Below, in pieces: positions 1 through 6,753 of a stretch of DNA of 24,224 nt. Position numbers and translations under genes: made by a program. The stretch spans positions 1-24,224 of the forward strand of contig CAMJYM010000023.1 in NCBI GenBank assembly GCA_946220865.1, written 5' to 3'. Every line of letters starts with the position of its first letter. Within the stretch, counting starts at the first letter, position 1. This DNA is from an uncultured Clostridia bacterium (GTDB lineage: Bacteria > Bacillota > Clostridia > Saccharofermentanales > DTU023). The notes beneath the pieces were generated by a model that did no database searches, had not been told where the DNA came from, and was given only the letters and a program-made list of their open reading frames with translations.

Positions 1-2508
1 AAAACCGCCGATGCCTGAGGTCTGTGCATCCGTCAGGGCTTCCCTGAAAATCAGCTGCATTTCCTCCAGGCTGATGCGCTCTTCTCCGCGCACCAGAAGA
101 TTGCTCTTGCGCTTGCACTGGGAAACCATAATCTTTACCAGTCCCAGTTTGCTGCGGACAAAATCAGCATCCTCCTTGCGTTCGGCGACCTCATTGAGAA
201 TTTCTTTCATCTCATCCACTTTTTGCGAGAGTGAGCTTTCTATCTCTTTCAGCATTCGCCTGCGGATATGCATGGAGAGGACCTGTGAGCGTATCGCCTT
301 TTCCTGCGAAAGAATTTCTCTCTGCTCTTCAAGCTGTCCCTGTATCGTAGATAAACGATCTTTTAACTGTCTGACCGGTGCGAGATTCTCTTCCCAGATC
401 AGGTAGCCCCCGGTGATGCGGCCGATATTGTAGACCAGGTCGCGATACTCACGCCCGCTGACTTTGACCGGGACAGACTGCTTCTGCTGGGCTGCTCGAT
501 CGATGTGGAAAAGTCTGGGCAGGAAAAAACGCCGGGGGAATTTTTCCCCCAGGGAAATTTCCCGTAAATTCTTTTTGACATCGGCGCCCGCCTGCTTATC
601 AACTGTACTTTCTTCTGCTGCCAGACTTTCTTCTCCAGCCGGACTTTCTTCTGCAGCAAGCAGAGTCTCCTTGATTTTTTTCATCGTGCGCAGGGGAATG
701 TCGTCCCTCTCAGGAGGATAAAGCTCATTCATCTCCGCGTTCATCAGGCGCAGGCGAATAGGGCTGTTACGGAAGAGCTTGAAATAGCCTGTATTGACAG
801 GTATGAGGCGAATACGCATACAGACTTCCAGAATGATGGCGGCGCCGAAACTGTTGATTAGATCATAATTGCCGTTGTCGATGGAGCCCCCCTGGTAAAA
901 ATAAGCGATATTCAGAGCGATGAGGAGAAGAAAAAGCAGGGCGGGCAGGACAAACCATTTTCGCCGCCACAGAGATTGTCTCAGAAGCCAAAAGCGGTAG
1001 CCGATAAAAAAGAGCAGAAAAATGGTGATGAGGGAAAGCAGACCAATCGGACCAAGGCTTTGAATCTGCCTGAAAATATTGAGTTTAAAGCTCAGGCCAT
1101 GGAATTCGTTCGTAATAAAGAGCATGGCAAGAACATAAGTCCAGATGGAGCACAGCCAATACAGATTCCTGGCTTGCTTAGAGAGACCAAGGCGCGCCCG
1201 ATAAAGGCAAAGGCCCGTATAAGACCAGGATTCCACCATGCCGAAAAGCGGAAGAAAGCGGATGTAATTGACCACCATACGGGAAATGGAATTACTGTAC
1301 ATCACCTGGATAAAGTGCAGAAGAATGGCTGCAGAGAGCCAGAAAAGGAGGATCCCCATGGGGCGCTTGATCAGCGGGTCATCGAGGCGATGATAAATAC
1401 TGAATATCCATAAAAGGAAGAGCGGCACAAGAACAATGAGAAAAATATGCTCTTCTTCCTGACTTAAAGGCAGAAAGCGAAAAGTCCCACGGATGTCCCG
1501 GCGAAATTCTGCTCCGAAACCCATGAGCTCATAATTAAAGCGCTCATAATTTTTGATGCGAATTAAATGGCCTTCATACTCCTTCTCCGAAGGATAGCCC
1601 AAACTGCGCAGAGTAGTCGCTTCTGCTCCCTCGCTCATCACCTTTGGAGAACGCCCGTCAGCCAGACGATAGCCATAGGTCAGGAAATCCCTGGCCATTT
1701 CTTCTTTGCCTCTGAGCTGAACTGCCGTATCCAGAAAAGTTTTTGCCTCTTCACCATCAGCCAGCAGACCAAAATCAACAAAGAGGCTGCCTTCCTCCGG
1801 CACATGGAAGGTGTAGCGATCCGCACCGGCTCGCATATTGAGCTGCGCCGCCTGATAATCAAAGAGAATCAGAACAGGCGGCAAAGTCTCAGCCTGAAAA
1901 TGATTGCTCATCACAGAGAGCGGCCAGGGCGTTCTTGCTTCGCTGCCACTGTAGATGTTCAGGCGACCCTCGGCAGCGAGCTTCGCCAGACTCTCCTTCC
2001 AGGCCGCTTTCTTTTCACGGGAAGGACTGGCATAAGTCAATGAGGCCATCAGAAATTCCGGCTGCAGCAGAAGCCCCAGCTTCTCCCCGCTTTGAGCAAG
2101 AAAGGCTAAATCGTCATAAGAATTTAAGCTTTTGGCAAAACGGCTCCGGTCAACCGCAATGACAATACTGGCACGGTACAGGGGATAAAAAGAGCGCGAA
2201 CCAGATTCCTTTTGTAAATCCAGCAACGGGTAGGCTTCAAACTCAGGCATCAATTGGATGAGCGGCGGATGTGCACCATCGAGCGGGACTTCATTGTCAA
2301 TGCGCAGGAGCCGCGAATGTGGGAAAAGTTGCGACGCTGCCTGTGGGGCAAAGGAAGCCGGAAAATCATGAAAATAGGTGTTGATCTTCGATCTTAAGAC
2401 CGCCGCCCCCTGATTTCTCAGCATAAATGAAGAGGCGCTGACCGTGATGCCACAAAGCAGAAACAGCAAAAGCAAATATTTAAGAATTCGACAGTTTAAG
2501 CTTTTCAC
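1..2508 (-). CDS. Multi-pass membrane sensor histidine kinase (C-terminus cut off by the window edge)
   Basis: Open for 836 codons from a GTG at 2508 to the left edge, with AGGGG four bases upstream of the GTG. One N-terminal hydrophobic segment (about residues 8-24) is followed by a long outside domain (about 25-345) and then roughly seven hydrophobic segments between about 350 and 570 (for example WLSAAILLHFIQV). A cytoplasmic part follows, with an E-rich repeat linker, a predicted coiled coil (about 715-775) and KLGLVKIMVSQCKRKSNLL near 786-805. In clostridial sensor kinases a similar K/R-R-x-N-L segment lies between the dimerisation helix and the HATPase domain. The ATPase domain itself would lie beyond position 1 and is not seen. 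The adjacent divergent gene is a NarL-type response regulator, so the two probably form a two-component system. No classical H-box is evident, so kinase activity is inferred. The signal sensed is unknown. Confidence 0.72.
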   Translation of the reverse strand, partial: MKSLNCRILKYLLLLFLLCGITVSASSFMLRNQGAAVLRSKINTYFHDFPASFAPQAASQLFPHSRLLRIDNEVPLDGAHPPLIQLMPEFEAYPLLDLQKESGSRSFYPLYRASIVIAVDRSRFAKSLNSYDDLAFLAQSGEKLGLLLQPEFLMASLTYASPSREKKAAWKESLAKLAAEGRLNIYSGSEARTPWPLSVMSNHFQAETLPPVLILFDYQAAQLNMRAGADRYTFHVPEEGSLFVDFGLLADGEEAKTFLDTAVQLRGKEEMARDFLTYGYRLADGRSPKVMSEGAEATTLRSLGYPSEKEYEGHLIRIKNYERFNYELMGFGAEFRRDIRGTFRFLPLSQEEEHIFLIVLVPLFLLWIFSIYHRLDDPLIKRPMGILLFWLSAAILLHFIQVMYSNSISRMVVNYIRFLPLFGMVESWSYTGLCLYRARLGLSKQARNLYWLCSIWTYVLAMLFITNEFHGLSFKLNIFRQIQSLGPIGLLSLITIFLLFFIGYRFWLLRQSLWRRKWFVLPALLFLLLIALNIAYFYQGGSIDNGNYDLINSFGAAIILEVCMRIRLIPVNTGYFKLFRNSPIRLRLMNAEMNELYPPERDDIPLRTMKKIKETLLAAEESPAGEESLAAEESTVDKQAGADVKKNLREISLGEKFPRRFFLPRLFHIDRAAQQKQSVPVKVSGREYRDLVYNIGRITGGYLIWEENLAPVRQLKDRLSTIQGQLEEQREILSQEKAIRSQVLSMHIRRRMLKEIESSLSQKVDEMKEILNEVAERKEDADFVRSKLGLVKIMVSQCKRKSNLLVRGEERISLEEMQLIFREALTDAQTSGIGGF
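607..660. repeat. Three 18-bp tandem repeats inside the sensor kinase gene
   Basis: Three units begin at 607, 625 and 643 on the plus strand, each starting ACTTTCTTCT. On the coding strand they encode a six-residue unit (AEESPA, GEESLA, AEEST...). They form an acidic linker between the membrane part and the cytoplasmic signalling part. The unit length is a multiple of three, so gain or loss of units would keep the frame. Confidence 0.7.
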
Positions 2509-2564
2509 GTGACCCCTGCTCCGCTGATACCGGACGTCTGTCCCGGAATGAAGAAATGTCTGCG

Positions 2565-2573
2565 TGCTATAAT
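2565..2573 (+). promoter_or_regulatory. Extended -10 promoter for the response regulator
   Basis: TGC followed by TATAAT (2568-2573) is a perfect extended -10 element, 40 bases before the response regulator ATG. No good -35 hexamer is seen at 16-18 bases, which is tolerated for extended -10 promoters. It lies in the 105-base divergent spacer shared with the sensor kinase gene. Confidence 0.55.
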
Positions 2574-2613
2574 TAAAACAAGCTTAAAGATTTTTCGCAA
2601 GGAGTGTTCCTTC

Positions 2614-3249
2614 ATGATACGTATGATGATCGTCGAAGACCAGCAGATTCTTCTGGATTCGCTGGCCGATTCCCTCGCTATGGACAGTAATATTGAAATT
2701 GTCGCAAAATGTACGGATGCTTCACAGGCCCCGGCCTACTGTGAACACTATAAACCAGATCTGGTACTGATGGATATCTGCAATGAGGAAGGCCACAGCG
2801 GCATTAGCGCCACTGTACAACTTAAAGAAAAAATGCCGGACATCAAGGTCGTCCTGATGACGGCCATGCCCGACATCTCCTTTATTCATGATGCCAAAGA
2901 AGCCGGTGCAGATGGCTTCGTGTATAAAAACGTAGGACGAGCCGAGCTGCTTTCAAATCTTCAGAAAATCATGCAAAACTATAATGTTTTCCCCGAAACC
3001 GAGCAAAAGGCGGTCAACCCTGCTCTCGACCTCACTGAACGTGAACTGGATATCCTGAGACAGGTCTGCAAAGGTCAGAGCCGCAGGGAGATTGCCGAAA
3101 CCCTCTTTCTCTCGGAAAATACCGTGCGCAACAACATCAACCGTATTCTCATGAAGACAGGCTACGACAGTATTGCTCAGTTGGCCATCTTTGCAGTCAG
3201 TAAGGGCTATATTGTCCCCGACGCCAGCGACAGTGATTTTGCCCTTTGA
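2614..3249 (+). CDS. NarL/FixJ-family response regulator
   Basis: A 211-residue two-domain regulator that should receive a phosphoryl group and bind DNA. The receiver domain (about 1-120) shows the acidic pair E8/D9, phospho-acceptor D54 in VLMD, T83 and K105 in FVYK. A LuxR-type helix-turn-helix follows (about 138-200), with LTERELDIL, REIAETLFLSENTVRNNI and a final helix. An ATG further upstream in the frame (2548) is ignored in favour of the ATG at 2614, because AAGGAG lies nine bases before it and the receiver fold begins there (MIRMMIVEDQQ). The sensor kinase gene starts 105 bases away on the other strand, which makes it the obvious partner. The 3' end converges on a lipoprotein gene only 20 bases away. 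Targets are unknown. Confidence 0.93.
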   Translation: MIRMMIVEDQQILLDSLADSLAMDSNIEIVAKCTDASQAPAYCEHYKPDLVLMDICNEEGHSGISATVQLKEKMPDIKVVLMTAMPDISFIHDAKEAGADGFVYKNVGRAELLSNLQKIMQNYNVFPETEQKAVNPALDLTERELDILRQVCKGQSRREIAETLFLSENTVRNNINRILMKTGYDSIAQLAIFAVSKGYIVPDASDSDFAL

Positions 3250-3263
3250 GCGATTTTGCCCTT
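3235..3263. repeat. 12-bp direct repeat straddling the response regulator stop codon
   Basis: GATTTTGCCCTT occurs at 3235-3246 and again at 3252-3263. The first copy encodes the last residues of the regulator (DFAL) and is followed by the TGA stop; the second lies just after the stop. This looks like a local 17-base duplication. Confidence 0.7.
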
Positions 3264-3269
3264 GAAAAA

Positions 3270-4043
3270 CTATTGGTAAAGGGATTGTACAGTATCCAGA
3301 AAACCCTGAATCAGATCAGAGGCTTCGCTGCGTTTACCTTCTATCCAGCTGCGGAAGCCTGAAAGATCTGAGCTGTCCTGATTTTCAAGCTGACTGATAA
3401 AGTCCTTGTACCAGGAGGAAACGGACGCCGAAGATTGATAAAGCTTCTGGGCCAGTTCGGGGAGATTCTGATTTTCAAAACCCGCCAGTTCATCTAAAGC
3501 CGCCGTGGCCTTTTCCTTAAACGCTGAAAAGCTGTCAAGGCTGCCAAAGGCCTCTCCCTTTTCCAATGCATTGAGCAGCTCCGATTCGTGCTGTCCTAAG
3601 GTATCAAAGGCATCTCCCAGCGAAGCATAGGCGCTCTGCATCTTTTCCATCATCTCAATCAGCTCTTGCTGCTGCTCCGGTTTGAGCAGGGCAAACTGAG
3701 ATTCCGGATTAAGTTCCGGCCCTGTTTCCTTTATCTCCGCACGGTCTGACTCCATGGGAGCCGAGGCTTCTTGCCCGGCAACATTGTCCTGAGGGGCTGA
3801 GTTTTGAGATCCGGGTATGTCGGATGCGCTCTGATTATTCGCATCAGCTTCTCCTGTCGTCCCAGGCGCAGTAGCCGCCTGAGCCTCTGAAGAAGGAGCG
3901 GCCTCTGCCGCCTGCGGAGAAGTCTCCAGCTCAGTGCTTTGAGGAGCAAGGGCACCTTCATCCTTACAGGCTGCCATCACAAAGCAGAGAGCCAGACACA
4001 AAAACAAGAGGAGTCCCAAACGACTCGATTTAAAAACTTTCAT
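3270..4043 (-). CDS. Predicted lipoprotein with acidic linker and helical domain
   Basis: A 257-residue protein with a type II signal peptide: positively charged start (MKVFKSSR), hydrophobic core, and a lipobox-like VMAAC that would make C26 the lipidated residue. Residues about 27-115 are a low-complexity S/T/A/P/E/Q-rich spacer, typical of surface lipoproteins that reach through the cell wall. Residues about 116-257 look alpha-helical, with many leucines, glutamates and glutamines. I do not recognise a named domain, so function is unknown beyond surface location. AAGGAAGG lies just upstream of the ATG. The gene converges with the response regulator and may be reached by read-through, since no terminator is visible in the 20-base gap. 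Confidence 0.8.
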   Translation of the reverse strand: MKVFKSSRLGLLLFLCLALCFVMAACKDEGALAPQSTELETSPQAAEAAPSSEAQAATAPGTTGEADANNQSASDIPGSQNSAPQDNVAGQEASAPMESDRAEIKETGPELNPESQFALLKPEQQQELIEMMEKMQSAYASLGDAFDTLGQHESELLNALEKGEAFGSLDSFSAFKEKATAALDELAGFENQNLPELAQKLYQSSASVSSWYKDFISQLENQDSSDLSGFRSWIEGKRSEASDLIQGFLDTVQSLYQ

Positions 4044-4257
4044 AAACGCCTTCCTTAGAAAGATAAAGCTTATCCGCGCCAGGACACAACGCCGGGCATC
4101 AAGTCAGAGATTAAGCCGGGCTGAGACAGACAATATTTCAGCAACTGTCCCCAGAGCATCAGTCATTTATTTGGTCAACTCATCTTATTACACCATAAAT
4201 GGATTGGCAAGACAGTTCACTCCCAGCTCTTTTGCTTTCCCAAATAAGCTTTGACCG

Positions 4258-4320
4258 GATAAAATCTGCTCCGATAAAATATGCCTGGATTTGCTAAAAT
4301 TCAGTCTGCTAAAATCTGTT
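4258..4320. repeat. Four degenerate copies of a (G)(A/C)TAAAAT-containing element
   Basis: GATAAAATCTGCTCC (from 4258), GATAAAATATGCC (from about 4273), TGCTAAAATTCAGTC (from about 4292) and TGCTAAAATCTG (from about 4307) share a TAAAAT core spaced 14-20 bases apart. Role unknown. Confidence 0.4.
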
Positions 4321-4322
4321 GC

Positions 4323-4373
4323 GATCTGATCATCAGCGATCATTCGATCAGATAAATTCGCCCTGATCTGATC
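4323..4373. repeat. Direct and inverted GATCTGATC repeats
   Basis: GATCTGATC occurs at 4323-4331 and 4365-4373. GATCAGAT at 4346-4353 is the exact reverse complement of ATCTGATC and can pair with either copy, giving two mutually exclusive 8-bp hairpins with loops of about 12-14 bases. Confidence 0.6.
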
Positions 4374-4398
4374 TTTAAAACTAATTTATAAACAAATA

Positions 4399-4427
4399 TT
4401 GTCAGGCTGAAACTTGCGTGCTAAGCT
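4399..4427 (+). promoter_or_regulatory. Probable promoter of tRNA-Gln
   Basis: TTGTCA (4399-4404) and TAAGCT (4422-4427) with a 17-base spacer. The -35 is five of six to consensus and the -10 is weaker. Transcription would begin about 20 bases before the tRNA. Confidence 0.5.
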
Positions 4428-4451
4428 TTTGAAGCTGAGTCGCAAAAGGAT

Positions 4452-4525
4452 TGCCGATTAGTGTAAAGGTAGCACACCTGACTCTGACTCAGTTTGTCCG
4501 GGTTCGAATCCTGGATCGGCAGCCA
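4452..4525 (+). tRNA. tRNA-Gln (anticodon CTG), CCA encoded
   Basis: The acceptor stem TGCCGAT (4452-4458) pairs with ATCGGCA (4515-4521), followed by discriminator G and encoded CCA. The D stem is GTGT/GCAC. The anticodon loop is CTCTGAC (4482-4488), giving anticodon CTG at 4484-4486. The T arm is CCGGG-TTCGAAT-CCTGG (4498-4514). A U1-A72 pair and discriminator G are typical of bacterial tRNA-Gln. The outermost anticodon-stem pair is C4477 opposite T4493, a mismatch. The gene stands alone, followed by its own terminator. Confidence 0.92.
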
Positions 4526-4530
4526 AATGA

Positions 4531-4565
4531 AACCCTCGAAGCAATGCGCGTCGGGGGTTTTATTT
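4531..4565 (+). terminator. Rho-independent terminator after tRNA-Gln
   Basis: AACCCTCGA (4531-4539) pairs with TCGGGGGTT (4551-4559), with one G-T pair and an 11-base loop, followed by TTTATTTT. It starts six bases after the CCA end. Confidence 0.8.
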
Positions 4566-4624
4566 TGCGGTAAAGGCCCGGACTTCTGCCAAAGCTCTGG
4601 CCTGCAGCCTGCCTGTAGTCGCGA

Positions 4625-4653
4625 CCAGGGCTCTCGGATCCTGGCTTTTTTGT
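4625..4653 (+). terminator. Terminator-like hairpin in the ABC-F leader
   Basis: CCAGG (4625-4629) and CCTGG (4640-4644) form a short hairpin followed by CTTTTTTGTTT. It lies about 30 bases before the ABC-F start codon. It may be a weak second terminator that insulates the gene from the tRNA, or an attenuator. Confidence 0.35.
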
Positions 4654-4665
4654 TTGTCTCTCCCC

Positions 4666-4674
4666 TGCTATCAT
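4666..4674 (+). promoter_or_regulatory. Extended -10-like element directly before the ABC-F start
   Basis: TGC followed by TATCAT (4669-4674) ends six bases before the ATG at 4681. Initiation at the usual distance would fall on the A of the start codon. No Shine-Dalgarno sequence is present. Confidence 0.4.
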
Positions 4675-4680
4675 GGGACT

Positions 4681-6753
4681 ATGAGCATATTGACTGTAGA
4701 AAATATCCATAAATCCTATTTCGGCAAAGAAATTCTTAAGGGCGTGAGCTTTTCACTGGATCGCGGTGACCGACTCGCCCTCATCGGCGATAATGGCAGC
4801 GGCAAATCGACCCTGCTTCGTATCATTTCAGGCAAAGAGAAAGCCGACCCGGAAAGCGGCCGGGTCTGCCTCGCCTCCACCGCCCGCCCAGCCATGCTGG
4901 AGCAGGAACTGGAGCGTGGGAAAAGCAGCAGCTCAGCTCTGGACGATCCTGAAATGCAAAAGCTGGAACAGGCCTTTCGCCGCGTTGAGGCCGCTATGGC
5001 CGCAGATCCACAGAACAGTCGCCTTCTGCAGGAGTACACAGACTTGAGCGCCAAATTTGAAGCCCTCGGGGCATGGGATTTTGAGCGCAACCTGACCGCC
5101 GCTCTGGCGGGACTGGGACTGGATTCGGATATTCTCACCCGCCCCGTTTCTGCACTCTCAGGAGGCGAACAGATGCGAGTCAAACTTGCTCGCATTCTTG
5201 TCAAAGAACCTGATCTCCTGCTTCTGGACGAGCCCACCAACCACATGGATGTCGATGCCTGTGAATGGCTTGAGGATTATCTTGCCCGCTATAAGGGCAG
5301 TCTCATTGTCGTCTCACACGACCGGCGTTTTCTTGATCGCGTGGCCACGCAGATCGCAGAACTTGACGAAGGTAAACTCTCTCTCTTCAGCGGCAACTAC
5401 ACAGATTATCTGCGGATACGTGAGGAAAACCTCTTTCGCCTGAGAAAAGAAGAGAAAAAGCTGCGCGAGCAGGTCGCCCATGAAAGCGAAGTCGCCCAGA
5501 CCATGCTGTCTCATCGTAAGATGACCTCCTATCACAGCCGCGAGAAAAAGGTGCGTAAACTTTCCGAGGCGCTCACCGCCATCAAGGCCCAGACAAGACA
5601 AAAGCGCTCACCCTTCACGCTCAAGCTGATTGTCAATGAAGATCATGGTGATCCCCGCCGTACCCTGATCGAAGCAACAAATCTCTCCGTCCAGTTTCCG
5701 GACAGTGATGTCCCTCTCTTCAAGCCCCTGGATCTGCGCATTCGCGGCCAGGAAAAGAAACTCATCGTCGGACCTAACGGCTGCGGCAAATCCAACCTCA
5801 TCCGTGCCTTAGCGGCGCAAAATCCCTGGCTCACAGGGGATGTCCGGCTATCGTCCAATCTGCAGATGGCGTTTCTCGATCAGTGGGTGCGCTTTGCCGA
5901 TGAAAGTCTCAGCGTCATCGATGAACTGCGCTCCCGTCAGGATCTGACGGTCGGACAGGCCCGGGAGGTTCTGGCCTCCTTCGGCTTTTTCGACAGCGAT
6001 CTGGAAAAAAAGATTCAAGTGCTCTCCGGCGGAGAAAAATCCCGCCTGGCTCTCTCCTGCATCCTGCAGGAGAATCCTGAACTGCTTTTTCTTGACGAGC
6101 CAAGCAATCATCTTGATATCAAGTCTCGGGAGATCCTGGAGAAGGCCCTTGAGAACTACCAGGGCACGATTCTGGCCGTCTCACACGACCGCTATTTTAT
6201 TGATCGGATCGCCGAGGAAGTCTGGGGCTATCTGGACGGTGGTTTCCGGCCCTTCCCCACTTACGACGCCTATCGCCGTGCAGTGCAGGCCGAAGCAGCA
6301 GCCGCAGCAGAAAACAAAGCAGCCGGTCAGCTCCCGGAGCAAAAAGCTGCTGCTTCTGCACAAACTCTGAAAAATTCTCTTTCCGGAAATAAAAACAGTC
6401 CGCATCCGCAAGCTGTCACAAGTGGGTCCGAACCGCAAATCAAGCCAGTTTCGGGCTTCAACCTGAGCTTTACTGCCACTGAACTTGCTCTGCTCCCCCA
6501 GCTCAAAAAGATCCCGCTGAATCCGCAAAACAAGTCAGAAGAGCGTCGATACCGCGCTCAGATGGCCGCCGCGCTAAAACAATGTGAAGATGAAATTGCC
6601 CTCTGTGAAAAACAGAGTGCAGAGCTGGAAAGTCAATTTGGCCAGAATGACAGCAGTCAGCTCTATGAAGATTACGCCAAAGTGCATAGCCGCCTTGAAG
6701 CTTTGACCGAACTTTATTTTAAGCTCGGCGCCGCCTGCGAAGCTGATGCATGA
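4681..6753 (+). CDS. ABC-F family ATPase, ribosome-associated type
   Basis: A 690-residue protein with two ABC domains and no membrane segment, as in ABC-F translation factors that enter the ribosomal E site. Domain 1: Walker A GDNGSGKST (36-44), signature LSGGE (159-163), Walker B LLLLDEPTNHMD (179-190). A charged helical linker follows (about 240-315), corresponding to the interdomain P-site-tRNA-interacting motif. Domain 2: Walker A GPNGCGKSN (364-372, N where S/T is usual), LSGGE (448-452), Walker B LLFLDEPSNHLD (468-479). An A/Q/S-rich linker (535-600) leads to a C-terminal coiled coil (about 615-685), as in YdiF/Uup-like members. Start chosen at 4681 because the first beta strand (ILTVENIHKSY) begins there. 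Housekeeping or antibiotic-resistance role cannot be told apart from sequence. The 3' end overlaps the convergent flavoprotein gene by 40 bases. Confidence 0.93.
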   Translation: MSILTVENIHKSYFGKEILKGVSFSLDRGDRLALIGDNGSGKSTLLRIISGKEKADPESGRVCLASTARPAMLEQELERGKSSSSALDDPEMQKLEQAFRRVEAAMAADPQNSRLLQEYTDLSAKFEALGAWDFERNLTAALAGLGLDSDILTRPVSALSGGEQMRVKLARILVKEPDLLLLDEPTNHMDVDACEWLEDYLARYKGSLIVVSHDRRFLDRVATQIAELDEGKLSLFSGNYTDYLRIREENLFRLRKEEKKLREQVAHESEVAQTMLSHRKMTSYHSREKKVRKLSEALTAIKAQTRQKRSPFTLKLIVNEDHGDPRRTLIEATNLSVQFPDSDVPLFKPLDLRIRGQEKKLIVGPNGCGKSNLIRALAAQNPWLTGDVRLSSNLQMAFLDQWVRFADESLSVIDELRSRQDLTVGQAREVLASFGFFDSDLEKKIQVLSGGEKSRLALSCILQENPELLFLDEPSNHLDIKSREILEKALENYQGTILAVSHDRYFIDRIAEEVWGYLDGGFRPFPTYDAYRRAVQAEAAAAAENKAAGQLPEQKAAASAQTLKNSLSGNKNSPHPQAVTSGSEPQIKPVSGFNLSFTATELALLPQLKKIPLNPQNKSEERRYRAQMAAALKQCEDEIALCEKQSAELESQFGQNDSSQLYEDYAKVHSRLEALTELYFKLGAACEADA

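Larger units (their letters stand above)
4044..4451. other. Gene-free spacer of about 400 bases with short repeats
   Basis: No credible ORF. The left half should hold the promoter of the lipoprotein gene on the minus strand, but I see no convincing hexamer pair. The right half is AT-rich and contains the repeats at 4258-4373 and the tRNA promoter at 4399-4427. Confidence 0.6.

Noticed and set aside
976..1413. Plus-strand ORFs between 11 and 2162
   Set aside because: All lie opposite the continuous minus-strand sensor kinase frame, which has coherent membrane and cytoplasmic segments. None has a recognisable domain.
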